DNA of 64,000 nt from Pseudomonas coleopterorum. GTDB taxonomy: Bacteria; Pseudomonadota; Gammaproteobacteria; Pseudomonadales; Pseudomonadaceae. How positions within the stretch are numbered: position 1 is the first letter of the stretch; each line of letters starts with the position of its first letter. Positions 36,148 to 46,922 of this stretch are shown piece after piece. The translations under genes were made by a program, and so were the position numbers. The DNA is taken from contig NZ_FNTZ01000001.1 in the NCBI RefSeq assembly GCF_900105555.1, positions 1,116,001 through 1,180,000 on the forward strand. The letters run 5' to 3'. Below the pieces are notes generated by a model, which did not search any database, had not been told where the DNA came from, and saw only the letters and a list, made by a program, of their open reading frames with translations.

Positions 36148-37923
36148 ATGATGCGCAGCCACTATTGCGGCCAACTGAACGAGACCCTGGAAGGTCAGGA
36201 AATAACCCTGTGCGGCTGGGTCCATCGCCGTCGCGACCATGGCGGGGTGATCTTCCTCGACCTTCGGGACCGTGAAGGTATGGCCCAGGTGGTCTTCGAC
36301 CCCGATCGCGCCGACAGCTTCGCCGCCGCTGATCGCGTGCGCAGCGAGTACGTGGTCAAGGTCACTGGCAAGGTCCGCGCGCGCCCGGCCGGTGCGGTCA
36401 ACCCGAACATGGCGTCCGGTGCCATCGAAGTCCTGGGTTACGAGCTCGAAGTGTTGAACGAAGCGGAAACCCCGCCGTTCCCGCTCAACGAATACTCCGA
36501 CGTCGGCGAGGAAACCCGCCTGCGCTACCGCTTCATCGACCTGCGCCGTCCCGAGATGGCCGAGAAGCTGCGCCTGCGCTCGCGTATCACCACCAGCATC
36601 CGTCGCTACCTCGACGAGAACGGCTTCCTCGATGTCGAAACGCCGATCCTGACCCGGGCCACACCCGAGGGCGCGCGTGACTACCTCGTTCCCAGCCGTA
36701 CCCACCCCGGCAGTTTCTTCGCCCTGCCGCAGTCGCCCCAGCTGTTCAAGCAATTGCTGATGGTGGCCGGTTTCGACCGTTACTACCAGATCGCCAAATG
36801 CTTCCGCGACGAAGACCTGCGTGCCGATCGTCAGCCTGAGTTCACTCAGATCGACATCGAGACCAGCTTCCTCGACGAGAAGGAAATCATCGGCCTCACC
36901 GAAACCATGGTGCGCCAGCTGTTCAAGGAAGTGTTGGGCGTCGAATTCGGCGAGTTCCCGCACATGACCTTCGAAGAAGCCATGCGCCGCTACGGTTCTG
37001 ACAAGCCGGACCTGCGCAACCCGATGGAACTGGTCGACGTTGCCGACCAGCTCAAGGACGTCGAATTCAAGGTCTTCAGCGGTCCGGCCAACGATGCCAA
37101 GTGCCGCGTTGCCGCTCTGCGCGTTCCAGGCGGGGCGAGCATGCCGCGCAAGCAGATCGACGACTACACCAAGTTCGTCGGCATCTACGGCGCCAAGGGG
37201 CTGGCCTACATCAAGGTCAACGAGCGCGCCAAGGGCGTCGAAGGCCTGCAGTCGCCGATCGTCAAGAACATCCCGGAAGCCAACCTCAACGTGATCCTGG
37301 ATCGCGTCGGTGCGGTCGATGGCGACATCGTGTTCTTCGGTGCCGACAAGGCCAAGATCGTCAGCGAGGCATTGGGCGCGCTGCGCATCAAGCTGGGTAA
37401 CGATCTTAACCTGCTGACCTGCGAATGGGCACCGATGTGGGTCGTCGACTTCCCGATGTTCGAAGAGAACGAAGACGGCAGCTTCAGCGCGCTGCACCAC
37501 CCGTTCACCGCCCCCAAGTGCACCCCGGCCGAGCTGGAGGCCAATCCGGCCACCGCGCTGTCGCGTGCCTACGACATGGTGCTCAACGGCACCGAGTTGG
37601 GCGGTGGTTCGATCCGTATCCACCGCAAGGACATGCAGCAGGCGGTGTTCCGTCTGCTCGGCATCGAAGCGGCGGAACAGGAAGAGAAGTTCGGCTTCCT
37701 GCTCGATGCCCTGAAATACGGCGCGCCACCACACGGCGGCCTGGCCTTCGGCCTGGATCGTCTGGTCATGCTGATGACCGGCGCGCAGTCGATTCGTGAA
37801 GTCATTGCCTTCCCGAAAACCCAGAGTGCCGCCGATGTCATGACCCAGGCACCTGGCGTCGTCGATGCCAAGGCACTGCGTGAGCTGCACATTCGTCTGC
37901 GCGAACAGCCCAAGGCTGAATAA
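36148..37923 (+). CDS. aspS: Aspartyl-tRNA synthetase (probably non-discriminating)
   Basis: Charges tRNA-Asp. The 591-residue bacterial-type enzyme has an N-terminal OB-fold anticodon-binding domain (1-110), class II motifs and a GAD insertion domain (about 290-420). Motif 2 includes [18 protein letters not shown], and motif 3 [13 protein letters not shown] is near 535. Pseudomonads make Asn-tRNA by the indirect route, so the enzyme may also charge tRNA-Asn; this is known of P. aeruginosa and only inferred here. It is followed by a hairpin terminator and yebC. Confidence 0.97.
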   Translation: MMRSHYCGQLNETLEGQEITLCGWVHRRRDHGGVIFLDLRDREGMAQVVFDPDRADSFAAADRVRSEYVVKVTGKVRARPAGAVNPNMASGAIEVLGYELEVLNEAETPPFPLNEYSDVGEETRLRYRFIDLRRPEMAEKLRLRSRITTSIRRYLDENGFLDVETPILTRATPEGARDYLVPSRTHPGSFFALPQSPQLFKQLLMVAGFDRYYQIAKCFRDEDLRADRQPEFTQIDIETSFLDEKEIIGLTETMVRQLFKEVLGVEFGEFPHMTFEEAMRRYGSDKPDLRNPMELVDVADQLKDVEFKVFSGPANDAKCRVAALRVPGGASMPRKQIDDYTKFVGIYGAKGLAYIKVNERAKGVEGLQSPIVKNIPEANLNVILDRVGAVDGDIVFFGADKAKIVSEALGALRIKLGNDLNLLTCEWAPMWVVDFPMFEENEDGSFSALHHPFTAPKCTPAELEANPATALSRAYDMVLNGTELGGGSIRIHRKDMQQAVFRLLGIEAAEQEEKFGFLLDALKYGAPPHGGLAFGLDRLVMLMTGAQSIREVIAFPKTQSAADVMTQAPGVVDAKALRELHIRLREQPKAE

Positions 37924-37931
37924 CGGCTGAC

Positions 37932-37962
37932 AGGGCGCATCTTCGGATGCGCCCTTGCGTTG
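37932..37962 (+). terminator. Hairpin after aspS
   Basis: Nine-base stem AGGGCGCAT/ATGCGCCCT closed by a C(TTCG)G tetraloop, 9 bases beyond the aspS stop. The T run is weak, so read-through into yebC is likely. Confidence 0.7.
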
Positions 37963-38025
37963 GGCAGTGGAAAACCTTGCCGAGGCAGGGTCGTATGGGT
38001 AATACACAGAAATCGGAGTTGCGTT

Positions 38026-38772
38026 ATGGCTGGTCATTCCAAGTGGGCGAACATCAAGCACCGCAAAGAGCGCCAGGATGCCAAGAGGGGCAAGATCTTC
38101 ACCAAGTGGATTCGTGAGCTGACTGTCGCAGCCCGTCAGGGCGGCGGCGAGCCAGGATCCAACCCGCGTCTGCGGCTGGCGCTGGACAAGGCGCTGAGCG
38201 CCAACATGAGCCGCGATATCATCGATCGTGCGATCGCTCGGGGTACCGGGGCGGCTGGCAGCGATGACGTGGTCGAGTTGAGCTACGAGGGTTATGGTCC
38301 TGGTGGTGTCGCGGTGCTGGTCGAGTGCATGACCGACAACCGCAACCGTACTGCCGCTGCCGTGCGCCACGCGTTCAGCAAATGCGGCGGCAACCTGGGC
38401 ACCGATGGCTCGGTGGCCTACCTGTTCGAGCGCAAGGGGCAATTGTCCTTCGCTCCGGGCGTCGATGAAGATGCCTTGATGGAAGCGGCCATGGAGGCCG
38501 ATGCCGACGACATCGTCACCCACGCTGACGGCTCGATGGATGTATTCACCTCGTTCGCCAGCTTCTACGCGGTGGGCAATGCGCTGCAGGCAGCAGGTTT
38601 CAAGGCCGATGAGGCAGAAATCGTCATGGCCCCGACCACCAGCGCCGAACTGGACGCGGAAGGTGCCGAGAAGGTCCTCAAGCTGATCGACATGCTCGAA
38701 GACCTGGACGACGTGCAAAACGTCTACTCCAATGCCGAAATATCCGATGCCGTGATGGAACAGCTCGGCTGA
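38026..38772 (+). CDS. yebC: YebC/PmpR-family transcriptional regulator
   Basis: A 248-residue protein of the YebC family, starting [20 protein letters not shown]. In P. aeruginosa the homologue PmpR represses a quorum-sensing gene, and in other bacteria YebC-type proteins aid translation of proline-rich tracts; which role holds here is unknown. The gene precedes ruvC, as in most gammaproteobacteria. ATG 38026 gives the canonical N-terminus. Confidence 0.95.
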   Translation: MAGHSKWANIKHRKERQDAKRGKIFTKWIRELTVAARQGGGEPGSNPRLRLALDKALSANMSRDIIDRAIARGTGAAGSDDVVELSYEGYGPGGVAVLVECMTDNRNRTAAAVRHAFSKCGGNLGTDGSVAYLFERKGQLSFAPGVDEDALMEAAMEADADDIVTHADGSMDVFTSFASFYAVGNALQAAGFKADEAEIVMAPTTSAELDAEGAEKVLKLIDMLEDLDDVQNVYSNAEISDAVMEQLG

Positions 38773-38819
38773 CCGGCCTGTTTGTTTCATCGAAGCCATG
38801 CTTCAACAGGGCTGGCCTC

Positions 38820-38842
38820 CTCGCGGGTAGATGACCCGCGAA
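38820..38842. repeat. Short REP-like stem-loop
   Basis: TCGCGGGT (38821-38828) and ACCCGCGA (38834-38841) form a stem with a 5-base loop between yebC and ruvC. It resembles a trimmed REP core. Confidence 0.5.
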
Positions 38843-38876
38843 GGCGTCAGCCGTGTTTCTCACTACTGCAGGCTTT

Positions 38877-39401
38877 ATGACTTTAATTCTTGGAATCGAC
38901 CCAGGCTCGCGCATCACCGGGTTTGGCGTCGTGCGTGAAACCGGACGAGGCTGCGAGTACGTAGCTTCAGGCTGCATCCGTACCGGCGGGGGGCTGCTGC
39001 ACGATCGTCTGCAGATCGTTTTTCGCGGTGTGCGCGAAGTGATCCAGACCTACGGTCCGGTGACCATGGGCATCGAGCGGGTGTTCATGGCTCGCAATGC
39101 CGACTCGGCCCTGAAGCTGGGTCAGGCACGGGGTGCGGCCATCGTTGCGGCGGCCGAGGAGGGGCTGGAGATTGCCGAGTACAGCGCCACCCAGGTCAAG
39201 CAGGCCATCGTCGGTACCGGTGCCGCCAACAAGGAACAGGTACAGATGATGGTCATGCACCTGCTCAAGCTGACCCAGAAACCCCAGATCGACGCCTCCG
39301 ATGCCCTGGCGATCGCGCTGACCCATGCGCACACCCGGTCCAGTCTCATGCCTCACGGCCTGAGCACCGCCCGCAGCCGTGGTGGCCGCCTGCGTCTTTA
39401 G
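38877..39401 (+). CDS. ruvC: Holliday-junction resolvase RuvC
   Basis: Cuts Holliday junctions in partnership with RuvAB. The 174-residue protein starts [18 protein letters not shown], with the catalytic aspartate D7 in GIDPGS. The other acidic residues lie in GIERVF (near 66) and in [14 protein letters not shown] (near 140). ATG 38877 is the family start. It lies upstream of ruvAB in the standard order, with a 125-base gap that probably holds a second promoter or only a spacer. Confidence 0.97.
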   Translation: MTLILGIDPGSRITGFGVVRETGRGCEYVASGCIRTGGGLLHDRLQIVFRGVREVIQTYGPVTMGIERVFMARNADSALKLGQARGAAIVAAAEEGLEIAEYSATQVKQAIVGTGAANKEQVQMMVMHLLKLTQKPQIDASDALAIALTHAHTRSSLMPHGLSTARSRGGRLRL

Positions 39402-39526
39402 CGGCTTACATCGTTTCAAACTTTTTTGCTTGCAGCTCACCCAAGTCCTGCAATGATGGCCACGGATTCGAAGATCCGGCCAGCATGAGCAGGGCGTGAC
39501 TGCGCCTTCCGACAAAGGATTCAAAC

Positions 39527-40135
39527 GTGATTGGACGCCTGCGCGGTACCCTGGCTGAAAAGCAGCCTCCGCACCTGATTCTCGACGTCAACGGGCTGGG
39601 CTATGAGCTCGAAGTGCCGATGACCACGCTCTATCGCCTGCCGCCGGTCGGCGAAACCGTGACCTTGCATACCCATCTGGTGGTACGCGAAGACGCTCAG
39701 TTACTCTATGGCTTCTATGAAAAGCGCGAGCGTGAGCTGTTTCGCGAGCTGATCCGCCTGAACGGCGTCGGTCCCAAACTGGCCCTGGCTCTGATGTCGG
39801 GGCTGGATGTCGATGAGCTGGTGCGCTGCGTACAGGCGCAGGACACCTCGGCGCTGGTCAAGGTGCCCGGCGTGGGCAAGAAGACCGCCGAGCGCCTGCT
39901 GGTCGAACTCAAGGATCGCTTCAAGGCCTGGCAAACCACGCCGAGCATGTTCGAATTGGTGCCCAGTGGACCGCAGGGCCCCGCGCCGGTCAACAGCGCC
40001 GAGGCCGATGCCGTCAGCGCGCTCATCTCCCTGGGGTACAAACCCCAGGAAGCCAGCCGCGCCGTGGCAGCCATCGATGCCAAGGGGCTGAGCAGCGAAG
40101 AATTGATCCGCCGCTCGTTGAAGGGAATGATCTAA
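39527..40135 (+). CDS. ruvA: Holliday-junction branch-migration protein RuvA
   Basis: A tetrameric DNA-binding protein that loads RuvB on Holliday junctions. The 202-residue protein has an N-terminal OB fold (1-63) and two helix-hairpin-helix motifs ([10 protein letters not shown] and [12 protein letters not shown], about 75-125). A flexible linker leads to domain III, which binds RuvB. It starts with GTG at 39527 after AAAGGATT, and its stop directly abuts the ruvB start. Confidence 0.97.
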   Translation: MIGRLRGTLAEKQPPHLILDVNGLGYELEVPMTTLYRLPPVGETVTLHTHLVVREDAQLLYGFYEKRERELFRELIRLNGVGPKLALALMSGLDVDELVRCVQAQDTSALVKVPGVGKKTAERLLVELKDRFKAWQTTPSMFELVPSGPQGPAPVNSAEADAVSALISLGYKPQEASRAVAAIDAKGLSSEELIRRSLKGMI

Positions 40136-41191
40136 GTGATCGAAGCCGACCGCTTGATCGCCGCCACTGGCCGCGATCGCGAAGAAGTACAGGACCGGGC
40201 CATCCGCCCGCTCAGCCTGGCCGAGTACATCGGCCAGCCCACCGTGCGCGAGCAGATGGAGCTGTTCATCCAGGCCGCACGCGGGCGCAGTGAATCCCTG
40301 GATCACACCTTGATCTTCGGCCCGCCAGGGCTGGGCAAGACGACACTGGCCAACATCATTGCCCAGGAAATGGGCGTATCGATCAAGAGCACCTCGGGCC
40401 CGGTGCTGGAGCGGCCAGGCGATCTGGCGGCCCTGCTGACCAATCTGGAACCCCACGATGTGCTGTTCATCGACGAGATCCACCGGCTGTCGCCCATCGT
40501 CGAGGAAGTCCTGTATCCCGCCATGGAGGATTTCCAGCTCGACATCATGATCGGCGAGGGGCCGGCGGCACGCTCCATCAAGCTCGATCTGCCACCGTTC
40601 ACCCTGGTCGGTGCCACCACCCGTGCCGGCATGCTGACCAACCCGTTGCGCGACCGTTTCGGCATCGTCCAGCGTCTGGAGTTCTACAGCACCGCGGACC
40701 TTGCAACCATCGTCAGCCGCTCGGGTAACATTCTTGGGCTGGCGATCGAGGATGAAGGCGCCTTCGAGATCGCCCGGCGCGCCCGCGGTACGCCGCGAAT
40801 TGCCAATCGGCTGTTGCGCCGTGTCCGGGACTTCGCCCAGGTACGGGGCAAGGGCCACATCACCAAGCCCATCGCCGACCTGGCTCTGAACATGCTGGAC
40901 GTCGACGAGCGCGGCTTCGACCACCAGGACCGGCGCCTGCTGCTGACCATGATCGAGAAATTCGACGGCGGCCCGGTGGGCGTCGACAGCCTGGCGGCGG
41001 CCATCAGTGAAGAGCGGCACACCATCGAGGATGTTCTGGAGCCCTACCTCATTCAACAGGGCTACATCATGCGGACCCCGCGCGGGCGCGTCGTCACTCG
41101 CCACGCCTACCTGCATTTCGGCCTTAACATTCCCAACCGGTTGGGCGACATGCCTGCCGGTGATGCCCAGGCCGAGGAAGTCGACGCGTGA
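40136..41191 (+). CDS. ruvB: Holliday-junction branch-migration ATPase RuvB
   Basis: A hexameric AAA+ motor that drives branch migration. The 351-residue protein has Walker [10 protein letters not shown] near residue 62, Walker B FIDEIHRL near 112 and sensor motif GATTRAGML near 160. A C-terminal winged-helix domain follows. It starts with GTG immediately after the ruvA stop, so the two are coupled. ybgC-tol-pal follows after 140 bases. Confidence 0.98.
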   Translation: MIEADRLIAATGRDREEVQDRAIRPLSLAEYIGQPTVREQMELFIQAARGRSESLDHTLIFGPPGLGKTTLANIIAQEMGVSIKSTSGPVLERPGDLAALLTNLEPHDVLFIDEIHRLSPIVEEVLYPAMEDFQLDIMIGEGPAARSIKLDLPPFTLVGATTRAGMLTNPLRDRFGIVQRLEFYSTADLATIVSRSGNILGLAIEDEGAFEIARRARGTPRIANRLLRRVRDFAQVRGKGHITKPIADLALNMLDVDERGFDHQDRRLLLTMIEKFDGGPVGVDSLAAAISEERHTIEDVLEPYLIQQGYIMRTPRGRVVTRHAYLHFGLNIPNRLGDMPAGDAQAEEVDA

Positions 41192-41331
41192 AAGGCCCAT
41201 TGCGCAGCGATCTAATTCGGGTTTGCGTGGTCCTAGGGGCTGACGCAGCTTTTGCCTGCGCTTTGCCTGCACACGCGACGAAAAAACAGTTGCCTGGGCG
41301 GATTGGCAACCTGAGGAGTAAGCACTAGAGT

Positions 41332-41787
41332 ATGCGCGCGCAAAACGGGGTTCAGGCGTTCGCCCATCAGTGTCGGGTCTATTACGAAGACACCGATGCC
41401 GGCGGCGTCGTCTATTACGTCAACTACCTCAAATTCATGGAGCGGGCTCGTACCGAGCGCTTGCGTGCGCTGGGGTTCGTCCAGTCGCAGTTGGCAGGAG
41501 AGAACCTGCTGTTCGTCGTCCATTCGGCAGAGGCGCGCTACCATGCGCCAGCGCGGTTGGACGACGAACTGCGGGTGAGCGCCGAAATAACCGAATTGAA
41601 TCGCGCCAGCCTGCGTTTCAAGCAGCAGGTATGGCGGGTGAGGGATGCAACGCTGCTCTGCGAAGGGCAGTTCATGGTGGCCTGTGTGCGCGCCGATAAT
41701 TTCAAACCCCAGGCCATTCCCCCAGCCTTGCGCGCGGCCCTTGCCGACGCGGGCGACCTGGGCAAACAATCCTATGCAGGAGATTAA
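41332..41787 (+). CDS. ybgC: YbgC-family acyl-CoA thioesterase
   Basis: A 151-residue hot-dog-fold thioesterase acting on acyl-CoA or acyl carrier proteins. The catalytic motif [23 protein letters not shown], with the active-site aspartate in EDTDAGG, is near residue 20. It heads the tol-pal cluster, where it may link phospholipid metabolism to envelope constriction. Only 2 bases separate it from tolQ. ATG 41332 lies 7 bases after GAGGAGTAAGC. Confidence 0.94.
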   Translation: MRAQNGVQAFAHQCRVYYEDTDAGGVVYYVNYLKFMERARTERLRALGFVQSQLAGENLLFVVHSAEARYHAPARLDDELRVSAEITELNRASLRFKQQVWRVRDATLLCEGQFMVACVRADNFKPQAIPPALRAALADAGDLGKQSYAGD

Positions 41788-41789
41788 GC

Positions 41790-42485
41790 GTGGAAGCTAA
41801 CGTCGTCGACCATACCTCCATGTGGAGTTTGGTCAGCAATGCCAGTGTCGTGGTGCAGTTGGTGATGCTGATTCTGGTGGCCGCCTCGGTCACTTCGTGG
41901 ATCATGATCTTTCAGCGCAGCTCGATGCTGCGCGCCGGGCGTCGTGCTCTGGACAGCTTCGAGGAGCGCTTCTGGTCGGGTATCGACCTCTCCAAGCTGT
42001 ATCGCCAGGCCGGTAGCAATCCGGATCCGGATTCGGGCGTCGAGCAGATCTTCCGTGCCGGCTTCAAGGAGTTCTCCCGCCTGCGCCAGCAGCAGGGCGT
42101 CGACCCCGATGCCGTGATGGAAGGCGTCGGCCGTGCCATGCGCGTCGCGATCTCCCGCGAGGAAGAGAAGCTCGAGCAGGGCCTGCCGTTTCTGGCCACG
42201 GTCGGTTCCACCAGCCCGTACGTCGGTCTGTTCGGTACCGTATGGGGCATCATGAACTCGTTCCGCGGTCTGGCTTCGGCCCAGCAGGCGACGCTTGCGA
42301 CCGTTGCACCGGGCATTGCCGAGGCACTGATCGCCACGGCCATCGGTCTGTTCGCCGCCATTCCGGCCGTTATTGCCTACAACCGTTTTGCTGCCCGCAG
42401 CGAAACCCTGATCAACCGTTACTACACGTTCGCTGACGAGTTCCAGGCCATCCTGCACCGTAAAGTGCACACCAGCGAAGAGTGA
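41790..42485 (+). CDS. tolQ: Tol-Pal proton-channel protein TolQ
   Basis: Inner-membrane component of the Tol-Pal machine, which uses proton-motive force to constrict the outer membrane at division. The 231-residue protein has three helices; the second and third flank TSPYVGLFGTVWGIMNSF and IAEALIATAIGLFAAIPAV. It starts with GTG at 41790, 2 bases after ybgC. Confidence 0.97.
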   Translation: MEANVVDHTSMWSLVSNASVVVQLVMLILVAASVTSWIMIFQRSSMLRAGRRALDSFEERFWSGIDLSKLYRQAGSNPDPDSGVEQIFRAGFKEFSRLRQQQGVDPDAVMEGVGRAMRVAISREEEKLEQGLPFLATVGSTSPYVGLFGTVWGIMNSFRGLASAQQATLATVAPGIAEALIATAIGLFAAIPAVIAYNRFAARSETLINRYYTFADEFQAILHRKVHTSEE

Positions 42486-42499
42486 GCAGGGATAACCCA

Positions 42500-42955
42500 A
42501 TGACTCGAGGTCGTCGCCCAAAACGCAAGCCGGTCGCCGAGATGAACGTGGTGCCCTACATCGACGTGATGTTGGTACTGCTGGTCATCTTCATGGTCAC
42601 CGCTCCGATGATCAACCAAGGTGTGAAGGTCGATCTGCCCAAGGTTTCCAGCGAAGCGTTGCCGCAGGACAACAACACTCAGGTGCTCACCATTTCCATC
42701 AAGGCCGACAAGACCTACTACTGGAACGTCGGCAAGGAAGTAGACACTGAAAAGCAGCAGGACAAGGCCATGACCCTGGCGCAGATGACCCAGGCCGCGA
42801 CCGCGATCATCAACCAGGGCAATGCCAACGGGAAGAAGACCCAGGTCTTCATTCGCGGTGACAAGACCGTGGATTATGGCGCCGTCATGGGCGCCATGGG
42901 TGGTTTGCAGCAGGCAGGTGTCGGTAACGTTGGCTTGATTACCGAGGCCCCGTGA
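42500..42955 (+). CDS. tolR: Tol-Pal protein TolR
   Basis: The ExbD-like partner of TolQ. The 151-residue protein has one N-terminal membrane helix (about 18-40) with the proton-path aspartate in VVPYIDVMLVLLVIF, and a periplasmic domain. I chose ATG 42500 after GCAGGGATAACCC; a GTG at 42482 overlapping the tolQ stop is the alternative. It shares one base with the tolA start (TGATG). Confidence 0.95.
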   Translation: MTRGRRPKRKPVAEMNVVPYIDVMLVLLVIFMVTAPMINQGVKVDLPKVSSEALPQDNNTQVLTISIKADKTYYWNVGKEVDTEKQQDKAMTLAQMTQAATAIINQGNANGKKTQVFIRGDKTVDYGAVMGAMGGLQQAGVGNVGLITEAP

Positions 42956-44061
42956 TGCAAAAGCGAGAGCATTCAGCCTCGGAAAGCTTCTTCTGGCCCA
43001 CGGTCTGGGCGGTGGCCCTGCACGTGCTGGTTTTCGGGATGCTGTTCGTCAGCTTCGCCATGACGCCCGAACTGCCCGAAGCGCGCCCCATCGTGCAGGC
43101 TACGCTCTATCAGCTCAAGTCCAAGAGCCAGGCCACCACTCAGACCAATCAGAAGCTGGCGGGCGAGGCGAAGAAGTCTGCCGCGCGACAAACTGAAGTC
43201 GAGCAGATGGAGACCAAGAAGCTTGAACAGGAAGCCATAAAGGCGGCGGAACAAAAGAAAGAGGAAACCGCTCAAAAGGCCGAAGCAGCGAAGAAGGCCG
43301 ACGAAGCCAAGAAAGCCGACGCCGCCGCCAAGGCGGAAGCGGCAGAGGCGGCCGCAGCCAAGGCTGAAGCGGCCAAGGCCGAAGCGGCAGAAAAAGCTGC
43401 CGAAGCCAAGAAGAGCGAGTTGGCCGATATCGCCAAGAAGAAAGCCGAGCAAGAGGAGGCCAAGAAGGAGGCGGCCGAGGAAGCCAAGAAGAAGGCTGCC
43501 GAAGACGCCAAGAAGAAGGCCGCCGAAGACGCGAAGAAGAAAGCCGAAGACGACGCCAAGAAAGCTGCCGCTGCCGCTGCTGCCGAAGATGCCAAGAAAA
43601 AGGCTGCCGAGGACGCGAAGAAGAAGGCTGCGGCCGACGCTGCGAAGAAGAAGGCCCAGGATGCGGCACGCAAGGCTGCGGAAGACAAGAAGGCGCAGGC
43701 ATTGGCCGATCTGCTTTCCGACAAGCCCGAACGCCAGCAGGCGCTCGCCGATGAGCAGGGTGATGAAGTCGCGGGCAACTTCGATGACCTCATTCGCTCG
43801 CGAGCAGCCGAAGGTTGGGCACGTCCGCCTTCTGCACGCAAGAATATGACTGTGGTACTGCAGATCAACATGTTGCCCGATGGTACCGTCACCAATGTCA
43901 GCGTTTCGCGCTCCAGTGGCGATGGGCCTTTCGACAGTTCGGCGGTTGCTGCGGTCAAGAACATTGGCCGTTTAACGGAAATGCAGGGTTTGAAACCAGC
44001 TGACTTCAACCCCTATCGTTCCTTCAAGATGACATTTACACCTGAGGATCTTGCCTTGTGA
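42955..44061 (+). CDS. tolA: Tol-Pal energy-transducing protein TolA
   Basis: Spans the periplasm to connect TolQR with Pal and TolB. The 368-residue protein has an N-terminal membrane helix (about 15-37), a long alanine/lysine/glutamate-rich helical rod (about 55-265), and a compact C-terminal domain (about 275-368, including [18 protein letters not shown]). The rod contains near-tandem copies of [11 protein letters not shown] 42955 forms TGATG with the tolR stop; a GTG one codon earlier is also possible. It overlaps tolB by 4 bases. Confidence 0.95.
   Translation: MQKREHSASESFFWPTVWAVALHVLVFGMLFVSFAMTPELPEARPIVQATLYQLKSKSQATTQTNQKLAGEAKKSAARQTEVEQMETKKLEQEAIKAAEQKKEETAQKAEAAKKADEAKKADAAAKAEAAEAAAAKAEAAKAEAAEKAAEAKKSELADIAKKKAEQEEAKKEAAEEAKKKAAEDAKKKAAEDAKKKAEDDAKKAAAAAAAEDAKKKAAEDAKKKAAADAAKKKAQDAARKAAEDKKAQALADLLSDKPERQQALADEQGDEVAGNFDDLIRSRAAEGWARPPSARKNMTVVLQINMLPDGTVTNVSVSRSSGDGPFDSSAVAAVKNIGRLTEMQGLKPADFNPYRSFKMTFTPEDLAL
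43483..43690 (+). repeat. Imperfect tandem repeats coding the TolA helical rod
   Basis: Repeated 24-base units of the type GCCAAGAAGAAGGCTGCCGA encode eight-residue AKKKAAED modules. The repeats are prone to length change by slippage and probably vary between strains. Confidence 0.7.
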
Positions 44062-45362
44062 TTACCCTTCTTCGAGGACTGCTCGTCGTCCTGTGCTGCG
44101 CAGCCGGCATGGCCTCTGCGGACGAAAAGAACATTCTGGTCACCAGCGGTGCCGACCGGGCGACGCCGATCGCGGTCGTCCCGTTCGGCTTCCAGGGCGG
44201 CAGCGTGTTGCCTGACAACATTGCCGAAATCGTCGGCAACGACCTGCGCAACTCTGGCTACTACTCACCCATTCCACCGCAGAACATGATCAGCCAGCCG
44301 TCCCAGGCCAGCGAAGTCATCTACCGCGACTGGCAGGCGCTGGGTGCCCAGTACGTCATGGTCGGCAGCATCACGCCAGCCGGTGGTCGCCTGCAGGTGC
44401 AGTACGCGCTGCTCAACGTCAACACCCAGCAACCCGTGTTGACCGGCAGCGTGTCGGGCACCACTGATCAGCTGCGTGACATGGCCCACTTCATCTCCGA
44501 CCAGTCGTTCGAGAAGCTGACCGGGATCAAGGGTGCGTTCTCCACCCGCATGCTCTATGTCACCGCCGAGCGCGCCGGTACCAACGCCACTCGCTACACC
44601 CTGCAGCGTTCGGACTACGACGGGGCACGTGCCGTGACCCTGCTGCAGTCGCGCGAGCCGATCCTGTCGCCACGCTACTCGCCCAATGGCCGCAACATTG
44701 CCTATGTATCGTTCGAGCAGCGTCGTCCGCGGATCTTCCTGCAGAACGTCGACACCGGTCGCCGCGAGCAGCTGACCAACTTCGAAGGCCTGAACGGCGC
44801 ACCGGCGTTTTCACCTGACGGCAACCGCCTGGCGTTGGTGCTGTCCAAGGATGGCAATCCGGAAATCTACGTGATGAACCTGTCTTCGCGTGCGTTGACC
44901 CGCGTGACCAACAGCCCGGCGATCGATACCGAACCCTTCTGGGGCAAGGACGGCTCGACGCTGTACTTCACGTCGGACCGTGGCGGCAAGCCACAGATCT
45001 ACAAGACCAGCACTTCCGGTGGTGCGAATGCCGAGCGTGTGACGTTCGTGGGCAACTACAACGCCAACCCGAAACTTTCGGCTGACGAAAAGACGCTTGT
45101 AATGATTCATCGGCAAGATGGTTTCACCAATTTCAAGGTGGCGGCGCAGGACTTGGAACGCGGAAGCGTAAAGATCCTCACAGATTCAACTCTTGATGAG
45201 TCGCCTACTGTTGCGCCCAACGGCACCATGGTAATCTACGCCACCCGCCAGCAGGGCCGGGGAGTCTTGATGCTCGTGTCGCTAAATGGCCGCGTGAGGC
45301 TCCCGCTTCCTACCGCTCAAGGCGAAGTCAGAGAACCGTCCTGGTCCCCTTACCTGAACTGA
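44058..45362 (+). CDS. tolB: Tol-Pal periplasmic beta-propeller TolB
   Basis: A 434-residue periplasmic protein that binds Pal and TolA. The signal peptide ends near AAGMASA. An N-terminal alpha/beta domain is followed by a six-bladed propeller (about 170-430), with repeats such as [30 protein letters not shown] and [17 protein letters not shown]. It starts with GTG at 44058 overlapping the tolA stop. Confidence 0.97.
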   Translation: MITLLRGLLVVLCCAAGMASADEKNILVTSGADRATPIAVVPFGFQGGSVLPDNIAEIVGNDLRNSGYYSPIPPQNMISQPSQASEVIYRDWQALGAQYVMVGSITPAGGRLQVQYALLNVNTQQPVLTGSVSGTTDQLRDMAHFISDQSFEKLTGIKGAFSTRMLYVTAERAGTNATRYTLQRSDYDGARAVTLLQSREPILSPRYSPNGRNIAYVSFEQRRPRIFLQNVDTGRREQLTNFEGLNGAPAFSPDGNRLALVLSKDGNPEIYVMNLSSRALTRVTNSPAIDTEPFWGKDGSTLYFTSDRGGKPQIYKTSTSGGANAERVTFVGNYNANPKLSADEKTLVMIHRQDGFTNFKVAAQDLERGSVKILTDSTLDESPTVAPNGTMVIYATRQQGRGVLMLVSLNGRVRLPLPTAQGEVREPSWSPYLN

Positions 45363-45414
45363 CGCGGCGTAATACGTTGTACTTAACACACTGGGGTTCA
45401 TTAGGAGTTTCACG

Positions 45415-45918
45415 ATGGAAATGCTGAAGTTTGGTAAGTTTGCTGCGCTGGCCCTGGCCTTGTCCGTAGCTGTAGGTTGCTCGTCCAAAGGCGGCGAAGA
45501 TGCTGGTCAAGGCGGCGCTGCTGTCGACCCTAACGCTGGTTACGGCGCAAACACCGGTGCCGTTGACGGTTCCCTGAGCGAAGAAGCTGCTCTGCGCGCA
45601 ATCACCACCTTCTACTTCGAATACGACAGCTCGGACCTGAAGCCAGAAGCCATGCGCGCTCTGGACGTTCACGCCAAGGACCTGAAAGCCAACGGCGCTC
45701 GCGTCGTCCTGGAAGGTAACACCGACGAGCGCGGTACTCGCGAGTACAACCTGGCACTGGGCGAGCGTCGCGCCAAGGCCGTTCAGCGTTACCTGGTACT
45801 GCAAGGCGTTTCGCCAGCTCAGCTGGAACTGGTTTCCTACGGCGAAGAGCGTCCAGTAGCTACCGGCAACGACGAGCAGTCGTGGGCTCAAAACCGTCGC
45901 GTCGAACTGCGTAAGTAA
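45415..45918 (+). CDS. pal: Peptidoglycan-associated lipoprotein Pal (OprL)
   Basis: An outer-membrane lipoprotein that binds peptidoglycan and TolB. The 167-residue protein has a signal peptide with lipobox AVGC (C22), a flexible glycine-rich tether, and an OmpA-like domain (about 60-167) with the diaminopimelate-binding [21 protein letters not shown] region. It is called OprL in Pseudomonas. ATG 45415 follows TTAGGAG. Codon use is very strongly biased, in keeping with high expression. Confidence 0.98.
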   Translation: MEMLKFGKFAALALALSVAVGCSSKGGEDAGQGGAAVDPNAGYGANTGAVDGSLSEEAALRAITTFYFEYDSSDLKPEAMRALDVHAKDLKANGARVVLEGNTDERGTREYNLALGERRAKAVQRYLVLQGVSPAQLELVSYGEERPVATGNDEQSWAQNRRVELRK

Positions 45919-45924
45919 TTCGTC

Positions 45925-46761
45925 ATGCGAACGTGCCGTCGTGCTGTAACTGTTCTGGCTTTCGCCCTGCCTGTAATGGCTTGGGGCGCGGTGCCTGTGG
46001 TCGATAGCAACAACAATGGAGGCTACGGTAACAGTGGCGCCGTTGGTGGCAGCTATCCGCCTGCAGGTTACGGTACGAACGGCGCCTCGGCCGGGTCAGG
46101 TGCGCAAGCGCCTGTCTCGGCTCAGGGCGAGCTGTTCATGCAACTGCAGCAAATGCAGGAAGACATCGCGCGTCTGCGAGGTCAGGTCGAAGTCCAGCAA
46201 AACGATATCCAGCGCCTGAAACAGGAAGGGCTCGAGCGGTATCAGGATCTCGATCGTCGGATTGGCGCTGGGGTTGCACCTGCACCCGCTGCTCAACCGG
46301 ATAATTCTTCAGCCAGCGGCGCTTCCGGCGGCGCTGGTGCTTCATCGGCTGGCGGTCAATCGACAGCCAGTTCCGAGCCTGGCGATCCGGCCAAGGAGAA
46401 GCTGTATTACGATGCAGCCTTCGACCTGATCAAAGCCAAGGATTTCGACAAGGCCAGCCAGGCATTTGCCGCATTCCTGCGCAAATACCCGAACAGCCAG
46501 TATGCGGGCAATGCCCAGTACTGGCTGGGAGAGGTCAACCTTGCCAAAGGTGATCTGCAAGGCGCTGGTCAAGCCTTCGCCAAGGTCAGTCAGCTCTATC
46601 CCAAGCACAACAAGGTGCCGGATTCGCTGTACAAGCTGGCCGACGTCGAACGTCGCCTCGGTCATACCGATCGAGTGAAAGGCATTCTGCAGCAGGTTGT
46701 GACCCAGTATCCGGGCACTTCCGCTGCGCAGTTGGCGCAGAAAGACCTGCAAAGATTGTGA
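45925..46761 (+). CDS. cpoB: CpoB (YbgF) division coordinator
   Basis: A 278-residue periplasmic protein linking Tol-Pal to peptidoglycan synthesis. The signal peptide ends near AWGA. A glycine/serine-rich stretch and an N-terminal trimeric coiled coil (about 68-110) are followed by a low-complexity linker. A C-terminal TPR domain covers about 155-278 (YYDAAFDLIKAKDFDKASQAF and following). It lies 6 bases after pal and is the last gene of the cluster before the terminator. Confidence 0.95.
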   Translation: MRTCRRAVTVLAFALPVMAWGAVPVVDSNNNGGYGNSGAVGGSYPPAGYGTNGASAGSGAQAPVSAQGELFMQLQQMQEDIARLRGQVEVQQNDIQRLKQEGLERYQDLDRRIGAGVAPAPAAQPDNSSASGASGGAGASSAGGQSTASSEPGDPAKEKLYYDAAFDLIKAKDFDKASQAFAAFLRKYPNSQYAGNAQYWLGEVNLAKGDLQGAGQAFAKVSQLYPKHNKVPDSLYKLADVERRLGHTDRVKGILQQVVTQYPGTSAAQLAQKDLQRL

Positions 46762-46783
46762 AGCTTGCCGTGCTATTCGAAGA

Positions 46784-46808
46784 AACCCGCGCTTGGCGCG
46801 GGTTTTTT
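46784..46808 (+). terminator. Rho-independent terminator of the tol-pal cluster
   Basis: Stem AACCCGCGC/GCGCGGGTT with a 3-base loop and a run of six T, 22 bases beyond the cpoB stop. Confidence 0.93.
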
Positions 46809-46922
46809 GTTAGAATTTGCCGCCATTTTATGAACACGCTTCCTGAAGCCACGCGAGCGCGGGCTGCCTGAAGTGCCCAACGGAGGCGGTCAGCCTGTTT
46901 CGCTGTCACGCCCGTGGACCCT

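Noticed and set aside
36118..38799. 893-codon open frame on the minus strand opposite aspS and yebC
   Set aside because: It mirrors the third-position GC pattern of two certain genes on the plus strand, has histidine/glutamine-rich shadow composition and no recognisable domain.
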